Source: UMGS1370 sp046957575 (lineage in GTDB: Bacteria; Bacillota; Clostridia; Lachnospirales; Lachnospiraceae). Taken from it: a stretch of 64,000 bases of DNA. Both the position numbers and the translations under genes were made by a program. The notes under the pieces are model-generated. The model had not been told where the DNA came from, did not search any database, and saw only the letters and a program-made list of their open reading frames with translations. The DNA is taken from NCBI GenBank assembly GCA_046957575.1, contig JBKUOG010000012.1, forward strand, positions 1 to 64,000, read 5' to 3'. Numbering within the stretch: position 1 is the stretch's first letter; each line of letters opens with the position of its first letter. Positions 33,381 through 41,977 of the stretch are shown piece by piece.

Positions 33381-35360
33381 TTATTTAAAGATATCACTGT
33401 TTTGAAAATTTTTCCAGACATTTTCAAACCAATTGTATTCTTGTGGAATCGGATGTACCTTTCTCCATAAGGTTTTGCAGGTATCATTCTTTTTATCGTA
33501 TGAAATTTCTTGCAGTACAGAAGTATCTGTCGGCTTCACAAAAGTTCTAAACAATTCATCTAAACGGTTATCCGGCAGGGTTCCTTCCTGATTATAAACT
33601 AAGTAAGAGCCTCTGCTGATTCCAACCTTTTGTGCGTAATCCAGCATAGCAGCTAAATATACATATTGGCTTAACAGCAGTTGCTTGATTCGATATAATT
33701 CTGCCAGCTCAGATGACTTCAAAATTCTATGATTTTTTCTGAAATTTTCCCTTTGCTTTTGATTTTCTAAAATTGCTTTTTGTAAATCTTCTTCTTTACG
33801 AATGCATGCCCCATATCTGGTCATCCGATGCTGAAGCTGCTTCTTCTCTTCTTTCAAATCCATTATTCCTTGTTCTGAATGTGTCAAAGATTCCTCTGCA
33901 AATATCACTTCCTGTTCAATCATATCGCCGTAAACCTGTAAAAAAGTTTCCTGTTCCAATGGTATGTCTTTATAATGATGCGCAATGTATTGGGCAGCTC
34001 TCAAACCTCCCACCTGTCCAGAATTTAGTGCGCTTCCTCCAGGACGGTAAATGCCATGAGACCCATTTGCTTCTCCAATTACAAACAGATGCGGCAGTTC
34101 ACTCTCCCACCACTTATTACCAGAAATCCCTCCATTATTGTGCTGTGCACAAACCTGAATTTCCAAATACTCTTTTCCAATGTCAATATGATGACTGGAA
34201 TAAATCTCAATCGCTTTGGGATTCATACGTTCCAAACGTTTATATGGTGTGTCTGCCAATGCATTGCAATTCTCCAGGTAAGTTCTAGCTTCACCTGTCA
34301 AAGCACGAAAATCCACTCCTTTTTCATTCTGCAAGGCAGATGGATTATGCATAAAGTCTAAAAATACCTTTCTGCCAAACAGCATGCTTTCTTGATACAC
34401 CAGCAAATCAATTAGCGATGAACCTTGATAAAACGTTTTTTTCGGATCAAACGGCCATTGATACCCCTTGAGAAATGTAGCTTCTACTAACTGTTCTGGT
34501 GTATCAAAATATGAAACCAAAAACTCTTTTTCGTCGTTTCCTTCCTGGTCTGTAGAAATGTATCTGGGGATACATTGCTGAAAAGAACCCGATAAATTCC
34601 ACCTAAAGCCAACAGATGCAATGCCGAACTGGGACTCAGTTAGATTTTTTGCAAGGATTCCTTCTTGAAGCAGGACTCCCACCCCTCCTGTTTGACTATG
34701 AGGATAAACACTGGCTTCATACATACCAGCTTCTCCTCCAGTTGCCCAAATCACATTTGCAGCACTAAACACTGCATATCTTCGGGTCTCATCCACACAC
34801 TGTTTCTTATTTAATGTAAGAATCCCCCCCATCTTAGGCTGTTCTTCTCCTTTTACCAGCAGCCGTACCGCCTGATATCCATCATAAATAGGAATTTTCT
34901 GTTTCCTTACTTCTCGTTCCAAACATTCTGTCATATATTTTGAAGTCAATGGTCCAGCTGAAATTCCTCTTCTAAGGGGATCATGGTCTGTTTTATATCC
35001 AACGTATTCTCCATATGTATTATGAGGAAATGGCACACCCAATTCTACCAGATGAAAAAATGCCCGCAAAGAACCTGCTGCTTCACAGAGGGCCAAATCC
35101 CCATCCATACACCCCCCATCGAATAATGTCTGTGCCATTCTTAGTACACTATCTGGTTCCGAATCACATAACGTCATTTTATAATATGTTTGTTTGTCTG
35201 ATCCAGTATTTCTGGAAGTCCCCATCATAATGCCTTCTGTAACCAATGCAATATCATTCTGACCTAATTGTTTTAAGGCCAGTGCAGCGTTTAGCCCAGC
35301 AGCACCTGTTCCAACAATAATTGTATTATATTGATAAAACGGAATTTTTCTCAAATCCAT
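33381..35360 (-). CDS. FAD-dependent fumarate-reductase/aspartate-oxidase-like flavoprotein
   Basis: 659 aa. Rossmann FAD site TIIVGTGAAGLNAALALK, a substrate-site region with SHGIYRPGGSALNSGQVGG (the equivalent of HGANRLGGNSL in SdhA/FrdA/NadB), and a helical C-terminus. The family oxidises or reduces organic acids. Here it lies between an SDR gene and lacI, so it likely handles an acid produced in this pathway. No partner iron-sulfur subunit gene is present and I saw no signal peptide or heme sites. Exact substrate unknown. Confidence 0.8.
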   Translation of the reverse strand: MDLRKIPFYQYNTIIVGTGAAGLNAALALKQLGQNDIALVTEGIMMGTSRNTGSDKQTYYKMTLCDSEPDSVLRMAQTLFDGGCMDGDLALCEAAGSLRAFFHLVELGVPFPHNTYGEYVGYKTDHDPLRRGISAGPLTSKYMTECLEREVRKQKIPIYDGYQAVRLLVKGEEQPKMGGILTLNKKQCVDETRRYAVFSAANVIWATGGEAGMYEASVYPHSQTGGVGVLLQEGILAKNLTESQFGIASVGFRWNLSGSFQQCIPRYISTDQEGNDEKEFLVSYFDTPEQLVEATFLKGYQWPFDPKKTFYQGSSLIDLLVYQESMLFGRKVFLDFMHNPSALQNEKGVDFRALTGEARTYLENCNALADTPYKRLERMNPKAIEIYSSHHIDIGKEYLEIQVCAQHNNGGISGNKWWESELPHLFVIGEANGSHGIYRPGGSALNSGQVGGLRAAQYIAHHYKDIPLEQETFLQVYGDMIEQEVIFAEESLTHSEQGIMDLKEEKKQLQHRMTRYGACIRKEEDLQKAILENQKQRENFRKNHRILKSSELAELYRIKQLLLSQYVYLAAMLDYAQKVGISRGSYLVYNQEGTLPDNRLDELFRTFVKPTDTSVLQEISYDKKNDTCKTLWRKVHPIPQEYNWFENVWKNFQNSDIFK

Positions 35361-35386
35361 AACAAACTCCTGTATCTCATTTCTAA

Positions 35387-36151
35387 TTAAAGACGTTTTA
35401 TATGAAATCCTCCATCCACATCAATGTAGTTCCCTGTTGTATACAAAAAATCTCCAGAAGCAAAACTCCTAACTGCTTTTGCCACATCTTCACCTGTTCC
35501 CCACCTTGCAATTGGAAATATTCCCTGCTCAATTAATGCTGAATACTTTTTCTCTGCCGCTTTTGTCATATCCGTACGAATTACTCCAGGCCGAACCTCA
35601 TAGACAAAAATACCTTCCTTCGCCAGACGATCAGCATACAGCAACGTCAACATTGCAATTCCAGCTTTGGATACACAGTATTCTCCTCGATTTGTAGAAC
35701 TGACTTCTGCTGAGCAAGACGAAATATTTACAATAACTCCCTTTCTTCCATCCTGTTGCTCTTGACCAATCATCTTTCGGGCAACTAATTGTGTCATAAA
35801 CATACACGCTTTGGTGTTTGTATTCATCACATAATCATAGCTTTCTTCTGTCATCTCAAGAAGATCCGTACGAACTTTAGGAGCTACACCAGCATTATTT
35901 ACCAGAACATCTATTCTCCCTAGTTTTGCTGCTACTTCCTTTACAACTCTCTCCCGATCAGAAGGCTGGCTAATATCACCTACAAACCATTGATAATCTA
36001 CCCCAGCCTCGTTTAACTGTCTGGTGCTTTCCGGATAATTTGATTCCTCTTTTGTAGCCATTAATGCTACTGAAAAACCACTCTTCCCCAATTCCTTTGC
36101 TACAGCCAGACCGATCCCCCTGCTCCCGCCTGTTACAAATGCAGTTTTCAC
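35387..36151 (-). CDS. SDR-family oxidoreductase (operon copy 2)
   Basis: 254 aa classical short-chain dehydrogenase. Cofactor loop TGGSRGIG, NNAG, catalytic S (VNISSCSAEV), Y-x-x-x-K (GEYCVSKAG) and a conserved terminal VDGGFHIK. Probably NAD(P)-dependent on a sugar acid or hydroxy acid. 18 nt downstream of dctM in the TRAP operon. FabG-like annotation would be generic; context argues for catabolism. Confidence 0.85.
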   Translation of the reverse strand: MKTAFVTGGSRGIGLAVAKELGKSGFSVALMATKEESNYPESTRQLNEAGVDYQWFVGDISQPSDRERVVKEVAAKLGRIDVLVNNAGVAPKVRTDLLEMTEESYDYVMNTNTKACMFMTQLVARKMIGQEQQDGRKGVIVNISSCSAEVSSTNRGEYCVSKAGIAMLTLLYADRLAKEGIFVYEVRPGVIRTDMTKAAEKKYSALIEQGIFPIARWGTGEDVAKAVRSFASGDFLYTTGNYIDVDGGFHIKRL

Positions 36152-36169
36152 CTTATTCTCCCTCTTGAT

Positions 36170-37462
36170 TTACTTCATTAATAAATTAGGCAATGTCATT
36201 GTCAATGCCGGAATATAAGTAACTAAAAGCAATGTAATTACCATAGGAATATACAGTGGAAGGATTGCCTTTGAAACTTTTTCAATCTTCATATGACCAA
36301 TTGCACAACCTGTAAACAATGCCGTCCCTACCGGTGGAGTACATAATCCAATTCCTAAATTCAGCATCATCATTACACCAAATTGAACCGGGCTCATTCC
36401 AAAACTTTGTACTACCGGAAGTAAAATCGGAGCCATAATCAAAACAAGAGGCGCCAAATCCATAAAACATCCTAATACTAAAAGGATCATGTTGATTAAA
36501 AGCAACACCACATACTTATTATCACTGATTCCTAAGAGTAATTGTGTGGCCAGACTAGGGACGTTTAAATAGGTCATCATCCATCCAAAAGCACCTGCTG
36601 CAGCAATCAATCCATATACCATTGACAGCGTTTTTACTGTGGAGCCAAGAATCCTTGGTATATCAGAAATCTTCAGTTCTTTATAAATAAAGAATCCTAC
36701 AAAGGCACAATATAAACATGCAATTGCCGCAGATTCTGTTGCCGTAAAAAATCCCGCTGAAACACCTCCAATAATAATTACCATTGCCAGCATAGCAAAA
36801 AAAGTGTCCTTTGTTACTGCCAGTGCTTCTTTAAACGGCACACGCTCTCCCTTTGGATATTTTCGTTTTTTAGAAATAATATAACAACAAATCATAAGCG
36901 AAATACCAAGCAAAATACCTGGTATATATCCTGCACAAAACAGACTGCCGACAGAAACCCCACCTGCTACCATTGAATACAAGACCATATTATGGCTAGG
37001 CGGAATAATCAATCCCTGGCAGGAACTGGCCACTGTCACTGCAACTGAAAAGTCTTTATCATATCCCGCTTCTTCCATCATAGGGATTTCCAAAACGCCA
37101 AGAGAAGAAACATCCGCAATAGCAGAACCAGAAATACCTCCAAATAACATTGACGCCAAAACATTCACATGAGCAAGACCTCCTGTAATCTGACCCACAC
37201 ACACATTGGCAAATTTCAGGAGTCGGCTGGATATTCCTCCAGCCGCCATCAATTCACCCATCAGAATAAAAAATGGTATTGCTAACAGGGAAAAGGAATT
37301 TAACTGTTTGCACATTTGCTGTACCAGCGTCATTGCTGGAATCTCCATATAAATCATTGCTGCAGCAGCAGCTAATACCATTGAAAATGTAATCGGCATT
37401 TTCATAATTACTAATATGGCAAAGGTCAGAAGTAAAATTGCAATTGCAATAGACTCATTCAT
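36170..37462 (-). CDS. dctM: TRAP transporter large permease DctM
   Basis: 430 aa, about 12 hydrophobic segments; DctM/SiaM-type channel subunit that imports organic or sugar acids with a sodium/proton gradient. Typical blocks: PFFILMGELMAAGGIS, LASMLFGGISGSAIADVSSL, QGLIIPPSHNMVLYS, GIGLCTPPVGTALF. ATG 37462 is preceded by AAGGAGG and overlaps the dctQ stop by 8 nt; the open frame extends further upstream without a ribosome site. Confidence 0.92.
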   Translation of the reverse strand: MNESIAIAILLLTFAILVIMKMPITFSMVLAAAAAMIYMEIPAMTLVQQMCKQLNSFSLLAIPFFILMGELMAAGGISSRLLKFANVCVGQITGGLAHVNVLASMLFGGISGSAIADVSSLGVLEIPMMEEAGYDKDFSVAVTVASSCQGLIIPPSHNMVLYSMVAGGVSVGSLFCAGYIPGILLGISLMICCYIISKKRKYPKGERVPFKEALAVTKDTFFAMLAMVIIIGGVSAGFFTATESAAIACLYCAFVGFFIYKELKISDIPRILGSTVKTLSMVYGLIAAAGAFGWMMTYLNVPSLATQLLLGISDNKYVVLLLINMILLVLGCFMDLAPLVLIMAPILLPVVQSFGMSPVQFGVMMMLNLGIGLCTPPVGTALFTGCAIGHMKIEKVSKAILPLYIPMVITLLLVTYIPALTMTLPNLLMK

Positions 37463-37997
37463 GATTTTCCTCCTTATCCTCATGCTCTTTGTCATAGGTA
37501 TCTTCTGTCTTTTTATATGACTTCAGCCCTAAAAGATCTAAAAACACAAAATAAATAATGCATATTCCACTAATCGGAATCATAATATACATCAATGTAG
37601 AAGGAAGTTTTGTAACTGGTAATGTAGAAGTGCTGGTATAAATACAGATTTTGACCCCATAATACAAGAAAATTGCCCCTACAACGAGATGTAGTATTTG
37701 AATCAGTCGATCTACCACTTTTTTCATGGTTTTTGGGAACCACGAATAAAACATTTCTACTGCTATATGCAAATTTTTTTCTACTCCGATAGCAATTCCA
37801 GCAAATGCCATCCATATGGTTAGCAGCAGTGCTATTTCTTGATTCCAGCGGATATTAGATTGAAATACATTTCTTGCTACTACCTGCATACTTACAATTA
37901 AAATAACAAAGAGCAGTACCCATCTGGCATATCCATAGAGTATTTGATACATTCTGTTGAAAACTACAATTAAACCTTTTTTTATTCCTCTAAGCAT
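37455..37997 (-). CDS. dctQ: TRAP transporter small permease DctQ
   Basis: 180 aa with four predicted TM segments (WVLLFVILIVSMQVVAR, EIALLLTIWMAFAGIAIGV, LHLVVGAIFLYYGVKI, LMYIMIPISGICIIYFV). The NxxFQSNIRWNQEIALLLTI pattern is typical of DctQ. It lies between the binding protein and dctM and completes the three-part transporter. Confidence 0.9.
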   Translation of the reverse strand: MLRGIKKGLIVVFNRMYQILYGYARWVLLFVILIVSMQVVARNVFQSNIRWNQEIALLLTIWMAFAGIAIGVEKNLHIAVEMFYSWFPKTMKKVVDRLIQILHLVVGAIFLYYGVKICIYTSTSTLPVTKLPSTLMYIMIPISGICIIYFVFLDLLGLKSYKKTEDTYDKEHEDKEENHE

Positions 37998-38015
37998 AAT
38001 CCGTCTCCTATTGGA

Positions 38016-39098
38016 CTACTCACCTGCTGCTACAATTTGGTCAATTAATTCCGCATATTTTCCACCTTCGTAACTGTACCAGATTGGCTCGCATGCCTCC
38101 CGAAACTTTGCCAGTTCATCTTCTGTCAACTCTGTAATTGTAACATTTCCAGACTCCAGTAATTTTTCCTCATTTATCTTTTCTGCTTCAGCCCAGAGAC
38201 CTTTCTGTAATTCCCAAGACTCTAATGCCACATCGTCAATGACTTTCAGATCTTCCTCGCTGATTTTTTCACGAGTCTTTGTACTCATAACTAAAATATC
38301 TGCTGACATTGTATGGTTATCTTTCACAAAATACGGAGCTACTTCATAATGAGTCGTATCCAGGTAATTTACAATAGAATTTTCGGCTGCATCACACACT
38401 CCCGTCTGCAGTGCAGAATATACTTCAGAATAAGCAGTTGCAACAGAACTGGCTCCAAGTGCTTCAACCATAGACATCATCAACTCTGATTCCTGAACTC
38501 TAACCAACATTCCTTTCATATCTTCTGGGGAATGAATTTCCTTTTTAGTATTATAAAAGCATCTGGTTCCAGCATCATAATAAGTTAGGCCATACAGTCC
38601 TTTTTCTGCCATCTCGTCGCCGCGAAGAATCCCCATTCCCACTTCTCCACCATGCGCTGCCCAAAAATGATTTAAATCTTTGTAAATATATGGCATCATC
38701 AAAGCATTATATTCACCAACAAAATTTGTCATCGTAGATAAATCAGCTTTAATAATATCCATACCACCATATTGTGCCTGCTCTAAACAGGAAACTGCAT
38801 CACCTAATTCTCCATTATGATGAACCTCAATAAAAATTCGTCCATCCGTTCTCTTATTTACTTCTTTTGTAAACCACTCTACGGCCTTTGATGTAGCATT
38901 AGACTCTGGCTGATTATTTGCCAGCTTCAATGTCAACGTATCTGCATTTTTCTGTATCGTTTCCCCACTTTCTTTTTCTGCAGCAGGCTGCGAAGAAGTT
39001 ATAGCAGTTTCCTTTGTCTCACCAGAAGAACCGCAAGCAGTCAATGCGCTGACCATCACTGTTACTAATGTTAATGATACTATTTTTGTAAATCTCAT
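38016..39098 (-). CDS. dctP: TRAP transporter solute-binding lipoprotein DctP
   Basis: 360 aa. Lipobox LTAC (C22) for lipid anchoring. DctP-fold mature domain: TLKLANNQPESNATSKAVEW, GLTYYDAGTRCFYNTKKEIH, MLVRVQESELMM (Arg that usually binds the substrate carboxylate), and ALQTGVCDAAENSIVNYL. Substrate is therefore probably a carboxylate such as a uronate, aldonate or keto acid. First transporter gene after the KduD-like SDR. Confidence 0.9.
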   Translation of the reverse strand: MRFTKIVSLTLVTVMVSALTACGSSGETKETAITSSQPAAEKESGETIQKNADTLTLKLANNQPESNATSKAVEWFTKEVNKRTDGRIFIEVHHNGELGDAVSCLEQAQYGGMDIIKADLSTMTNFVGEYNALMMPYIYKDLNHFWAAHGGEVGMGILRGDEMAEKGLYGLTYYDAGTRCFYNTKKEIHSPEDMKGMLVRVQESELMMSMVEALGASSVATAYSEVYSALQTGVCDAAENSIVNYLDTTHYEVAPYFVKDNHTMSADILVMSTKTREKISEEDLKVIDDVALESWELQKGLWAEAEKINEEKLLESGNVTITELTEDELAKFREACEPIWYSYEGGKYAELIDQIVAAGE

Positions 39099-39129
39099 AA
39101 GAATTTCCTCCTTCTATTTTCCTATTTGC

Positions 39130-39891
39130 CTACCTAACCGAATATCCCCCGTCAACAGGAATTAAAGTTCCTGTAATATAATCAGATGCCGAAGAAGCTA
39201 AAAAAACGGCTATTCCCTCAAAATCTTTTGGTACTCCCCATCTGCCCATAGGAAGCCTTTCATCTACTGGTTTTCTCTTCTCAGAATCGTTCCAAATACT
39301 TCTCGTCAGTTCTGTTTGAATATATCCAGGTGCTATCGCATTAACACAAATACCATACTGTGCAAATTCATTAGACAGTGCTTTTGTCAGCCCCATAATT
39401 CCATGTTTGGAGCAGGTGTAACCCACTACATTTATTCCCCCAAATATCGTAAATAATGATGCTGTATTAATTATTTTCCCTTTATATCCTCGCTCTTTAA
39501 AATGATTACCTGCTTTTTGAGACAATAAAAATGCCGAACGGAGGTTAACCGCTATTATCCTATCGAATACTTCTGCTGTATATTCCAACGCGCAAGCCCG
39601 ATACTGCATTCCTGCATTATTAAATAAAATATCAATCCATCCTGCTTCAGTAATAATCTTCTTCCAGACATAATCAACTTCCTCTGGCAGTCCTAAATCT
39701 GCCTGATAACATTTAATCATTCCTCCCATCTCTCTAACTTTGCGCTGAGTATCTGATAAGTCTGCCAAATCAATCGCTATAATTTCTGCTCCAGCAGATG
39801 CAAGTCCCTGCGCAATACCTTGACCGATACCTGCTGCACATCCTGTGACAATTGCTCTTCTTCCATGTAAAGAAAATAAATCATTTGTCAT
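39130..39891 (-). CDS. SDR-family oxidoreductase, KduD-like (operon copy 1)
   Basis: 253 aa. Loop TGCAAGIGQGIAQGL, NNAG, catalytic S (NTASLFTIFGG), Y-x-x-x-K (VGYTCSKHGIM), terminal GYSVR. The N-terminus (LFSLHGRRAIVTG) and the MGRWGVPKDFEGIAVFLAS block resemble 2-dehydro-3-deoxy-D-gluconate 5-dehydrogenase (KduD) and gluconate 5-dehydrogenases. ATG 39891 has AAGGAGG upstream; the open frame to 39990 overlaps the promoter. First gene of the TRAP operon, under a promoter with two operator palindromes. KduD activity itself is inference. Confidence 0.82.
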   Translation of the reverse strand: MTNDLFSLHGRRAIVTGCAAGIGQGIAQGLASAGAEIIAIDLADLSDTQRKVREMGGMIKCYQADLGLPEEVDYVWKKIITEAGWIDILFNNAGMQYRACALEYTAEVFDRIIAVNLRSAFLLSQKAGNHFKERGYKGKIINTASLFTIFGGINVVGYTCSKHGIMGLTKALSNEFAQYGICVNAIAPGYIQTELTRSIWNDSEKRKPVDERLPMGRWGVPKDFEGIAVFLASSASDYITGTLIPVDGGYSVR

Positions 39892-39917
39892 TTCACAATT
39901 TGCTCCTCCTTCCCTTA

Positions 39918-39970
39918 AGAAACCGTTTTCATGTACGTTGTTTGTATTATAAGCTATGAAATCGGTTTCG
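39918..39970. promoter_or_regulatory. Two LacI/cre-like operators
   Basis: GAAAACGGTTTC (minus, 39919-39930) lies just after the -10/start region, and GAAATCGGTTTC (plus, 39958-39969) lies in the -35/-10 spacer. Both are near-palindromes of LacI-family type and, with one flanking base, match 13 of 14 positions of the cre consensus TGWAANCGNTNWCA. They may bind the operon's own LacI regulator, CcpA, or both. Confidence 0.7.
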
Positions 39971-39974
39971 TCAA
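39946..39974 (-). promoter_or_regulatory. Promoter of the KduD-like/TRAP operon
   Basis: Minus strand -35 TTGACG (39969-39974), 17-bp spacer, -10 TATAAT (39946-39951), about 55 nt before the ATG. Confidence 0.8.
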
Positions 39975-40030
39975 TAGGCTTTTTGTACATTTTCTACATA
40001 TTTGTGATCGTTTTCAGAATATAACACAAC

Positions 40031-40076
40031 AAAAAAGGCGCTGCTCCATCATCCGCTATGATGACTTTGCAGCGCC
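40031..40076 (-). terminator. Terminator downstream of spoVG and the repeat element
   Basis: GCAGCGCC (40069-40076) pairs with GGCGCTGC (40037-40044), with an additional inner ATCATAGCGGATGAT stem; six T follow on the minus strand (40036-40031). Confidence 0.75.
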
Positions 40077-40113
40077 CTTCTGACTGCAGCCTGAAGACTG
40101 CTCCTTATATTTT

Positions 40114-40264
40114 GTAACAGTTCAGCCATGCATCTTCTTGCCCGCTGTAAGCGGACAAGAAGCGTCTGGCATCCGCCCTATGAAAATTCAGACAGGAAAA
40201 CTCTTATAAAAACAAGCTTTTAACACTTTTTCCTGTCTGAATCTTCGCATGGCTGAACTGTTAC
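40114..40264. repeat. Dispersed palindromic element, copy 2 (long form)
   Basis: 151 bp with inverted ends GTAACAGTTCAGCCATG/CATGGCTGAACTGTTAC and the inner CTTCTTGCCCGC/GCGGACAAGAAG pair, as in copy 1. It carries an extra nested inverted repeat (ATTCAGACAGGAAAA, 40186-40200, with its complement at 40228-40242). It begins 9 nt after the spoVG stop. Confidence 0.85.
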
Positions 40265-40273
40265 TATATTTTG

Positions 40274-40558
40274 TTATACAGCCTGACTCTCCTCAGCGTG
40301 TTCCATCAAAGTGTTTTTGTATTTATCCAAAATCACGCCCTGAATCAAATCCCTGGTTGCAGAATTGATGGGATGTGCAATATCCCGGTACTCCCCGTCT
40401 GCCGCTTTGCGGCTTGGCATTGCAATAAACAAACCCTTTTCTCCCTCAATCACTTTGATGTCATGAATAACAAATTCGTTATCCAGTGTGATGGAAACTA
40501 TTGCTTTCATCTTTCCTTCTTTTTCGATTCGTCTTACTCTCACATCTGTAATCTGCAT
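40274..40558 (-). CDS. spoVG: Septation/sporulation regulator SpoVG
   Basis: 94 aa, full-length SpoVG: MQITDVRVRRIEKEGKMKA at the start, DNEFVIHDIKVIEG and GLFIAMPSRKAADGEYRDIA in the middle. A small nucleic-acid-binding regulator that influences asymmetric septation, and in other Firmicutes virulence and capsule genes. Monocistronic here: glgD is about 300 nt upstream, and a repeat element plus a strong terminator lie downstream. Confidence 0.95.
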   Translation of the reverse strand: MQITDVRVRRIEKEGKMKAIVSITLDNEFVIHDIKVIEGEKGLFIAMPSRKAADGEYRDIAHPINSATRDLIQGVILDKYKNTLMEHAEESQAV

Positions 40559-40855
40559 AGATCCAACCCCTCCATCATTCTCGTATTGCCCTTACGGTGT
40601 ATATTTGCCTGCTGCGCCCCCGCGCTTTTTGCAGGTTTTGCTGGTTATATTGACATAGGTGTCAAGATGCCTTTTGACACCCTGGATACCAGATTGCTTC
40701 ACACAATGTGCTCACACAATCCTCAAAAACATTCGTAATCCGTTCATTTTTCTAAGAAAAATGACTTCTTACTCATGTTTTTGGCTTGTCCTAAGGTCAA
40801 ATTTCCTCTTGCTGACAAGCCTGCACCGGCCTTTTGACCTTGGAGCCCTGGTATC
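40559..40855. promoter_or_regulatory. spoVG-glgD spacer with several inverted repeats
   Basis: No gene. It contains three TTGACA/TGTCAA half-sites forming the palindrome GGTGTCAA-N8-TTGACACC and an overlapping one (40648-40682). There is also a perfect hairpin TCATTTTTC/GAAAAATGA (40744-40764) and two interleaved inverted repeats (40783-40841). Likely the spoVG control region plus the glgD 3' end; no convincing standard promoter spacing was found. Confidence 0.5.
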
Positions 40856-41977
40856 TCATATTGTATATCTCTCGTTTTTTTCTACTACAATCTTAATATT
40901 ATCCGGTGTCCCAATATGGGTTGTGTTGGCGCGGATGGTATCCCTGCTCTCCACAATACAATTTTCAATCACTGTATTATCCCCAATATAGACATCATTG
41001 AGAATGATGGAGTTTTTAATGATACAGTTGTTACCAATATATGCCTGTTTAAACAGAATGGAATTTTCCACTGTTCCATTTAAAATGCATCCACTGGATA
41101 TGAGACTGTTCTTCACATTGGCGCCAGGATTATATTTTGCCGGAGGCATATCGTCAATCTTGGAGTATACGTCCGGGTACTGCCGGAAGAAGTAATCTCT
41201 GACTTCCGGTTTTAAGAAGTCCATGTTAGTCTTGTAATACGACTCTACAGAAGCGATATTGCTCCAATAAGTGTCCATCTTGTAAGCATAAATCCTCTTT
41301 AAGTTCTTATAACGGACTAAAATATCTTTTACAAAGTCATACCTGTCTTCTGCTGCGCACCGCTCGATCAACTCAATCAACTGACGTCTGCGGATCACGT
41401 AGATACCGCAGGAAATGGTGTTGGCATCCGATACCATAGGCTTTTCTTCAAAGTCTACGATCCTGCCGTCATCGTTGATTTTTACACATCCAAAACGGGT
41501 AACGTCCTCGTTTTCCGCCATCTTTTTACAGACAACGGTAATATCTGCTTTTTTCTCAATATGATATTCCAGCACCTTATTATAGTCCATCTTGTAAATA
41601 CCGTCTCCGGCTGCAATGACTACATAAGGTTCATGGCTGCTTTTTAAAAATGACAGATTCTGATACAGCGCGTCTGCTGTTCCTCTGTACCAATCACTGC
41701 TGTCTGCCGTAATTGTCGGAGTAAATACAAACAGTCCCCCCTGTTTTCTGCCGAAATCCCACCATTTGGAAGAGCTTAAGTGCAGGTTTAAGGAGCGTGA
41801 ATTATACTGGGTAAATACAGCCACATTCTGAATGTGGGAATTGGTCATGTTGCTCAGCGCAAAGTCAATGCTGCGGTAGCTTCCTGCCACTGGCATTGCC
41901 GCAATCGCTCTCTTGTTGGAAAGCTCTCTCATCCGTTTGCTGTTGCCGCCTGCTAAAACGATACCGATTGCTCTCAT
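40856..41977 (-). CDS. glgD: Glucose-1-phosphate adenylyltransferase regulatory-type subunit GlgD
   Basis: 373 aa GlgC paralogue paired with GlgC in Firmicutes; GlgC/GlgD heteromers make ADP-glucose for glycogen. N-terminal nucleotidyltransferase (IGIVLAGGNSKRMRELSNKR, VIAAGDGIYKMDYN) and a C-terminal left-handed beta-helix (VKNSLISSGCILNGTVENS). The catalytic signature is weakened relative to GlgC, as usual for GlgD. Its ATG overlaps the glgC stop by 4 nt. No glgA, glgB or glgP is in this window. Confidence 0.92.
   Translation of the reverse strand: MRAIGIVLAGGNSKRMRELSNKRAIAAMPVAGSYRSIDFALSNMTNSHIQNVAVFTQYNSRSLNLHLSSSKWWDFGRKQGGLFVFTPTITADSSDWYRGTADALYQNLSFLKSSHEPYVVIAAGDGIYKMDYNKVLEYHIEKKADITVVCKKMAENEDVTRFGCVKINDDGRIVDFEEKPMVSDANTISCGIYVIRRRQLIELIERCAAEDRYDFVKDILVRYKNLKRIYAYKMDTYWSNIASVESYYKTNMDFLKPEVRDYFFRQYPDVYSKIDDMPPAKYNPGANVKNSLISSGCILNGTVENSILFKQAYIGNNCIIKNSIILNDVYIGDNTVIENCIVESRDTIRANTTHIGTPDNIKIVVEKNERYTI

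Noticed and set aside
40648..40665. TTGACA ... TATAAC near spoVG as a promoter
   Set aside because: On the minus strand the two hexamers are only 10 bp apart, too close for sigma-A.
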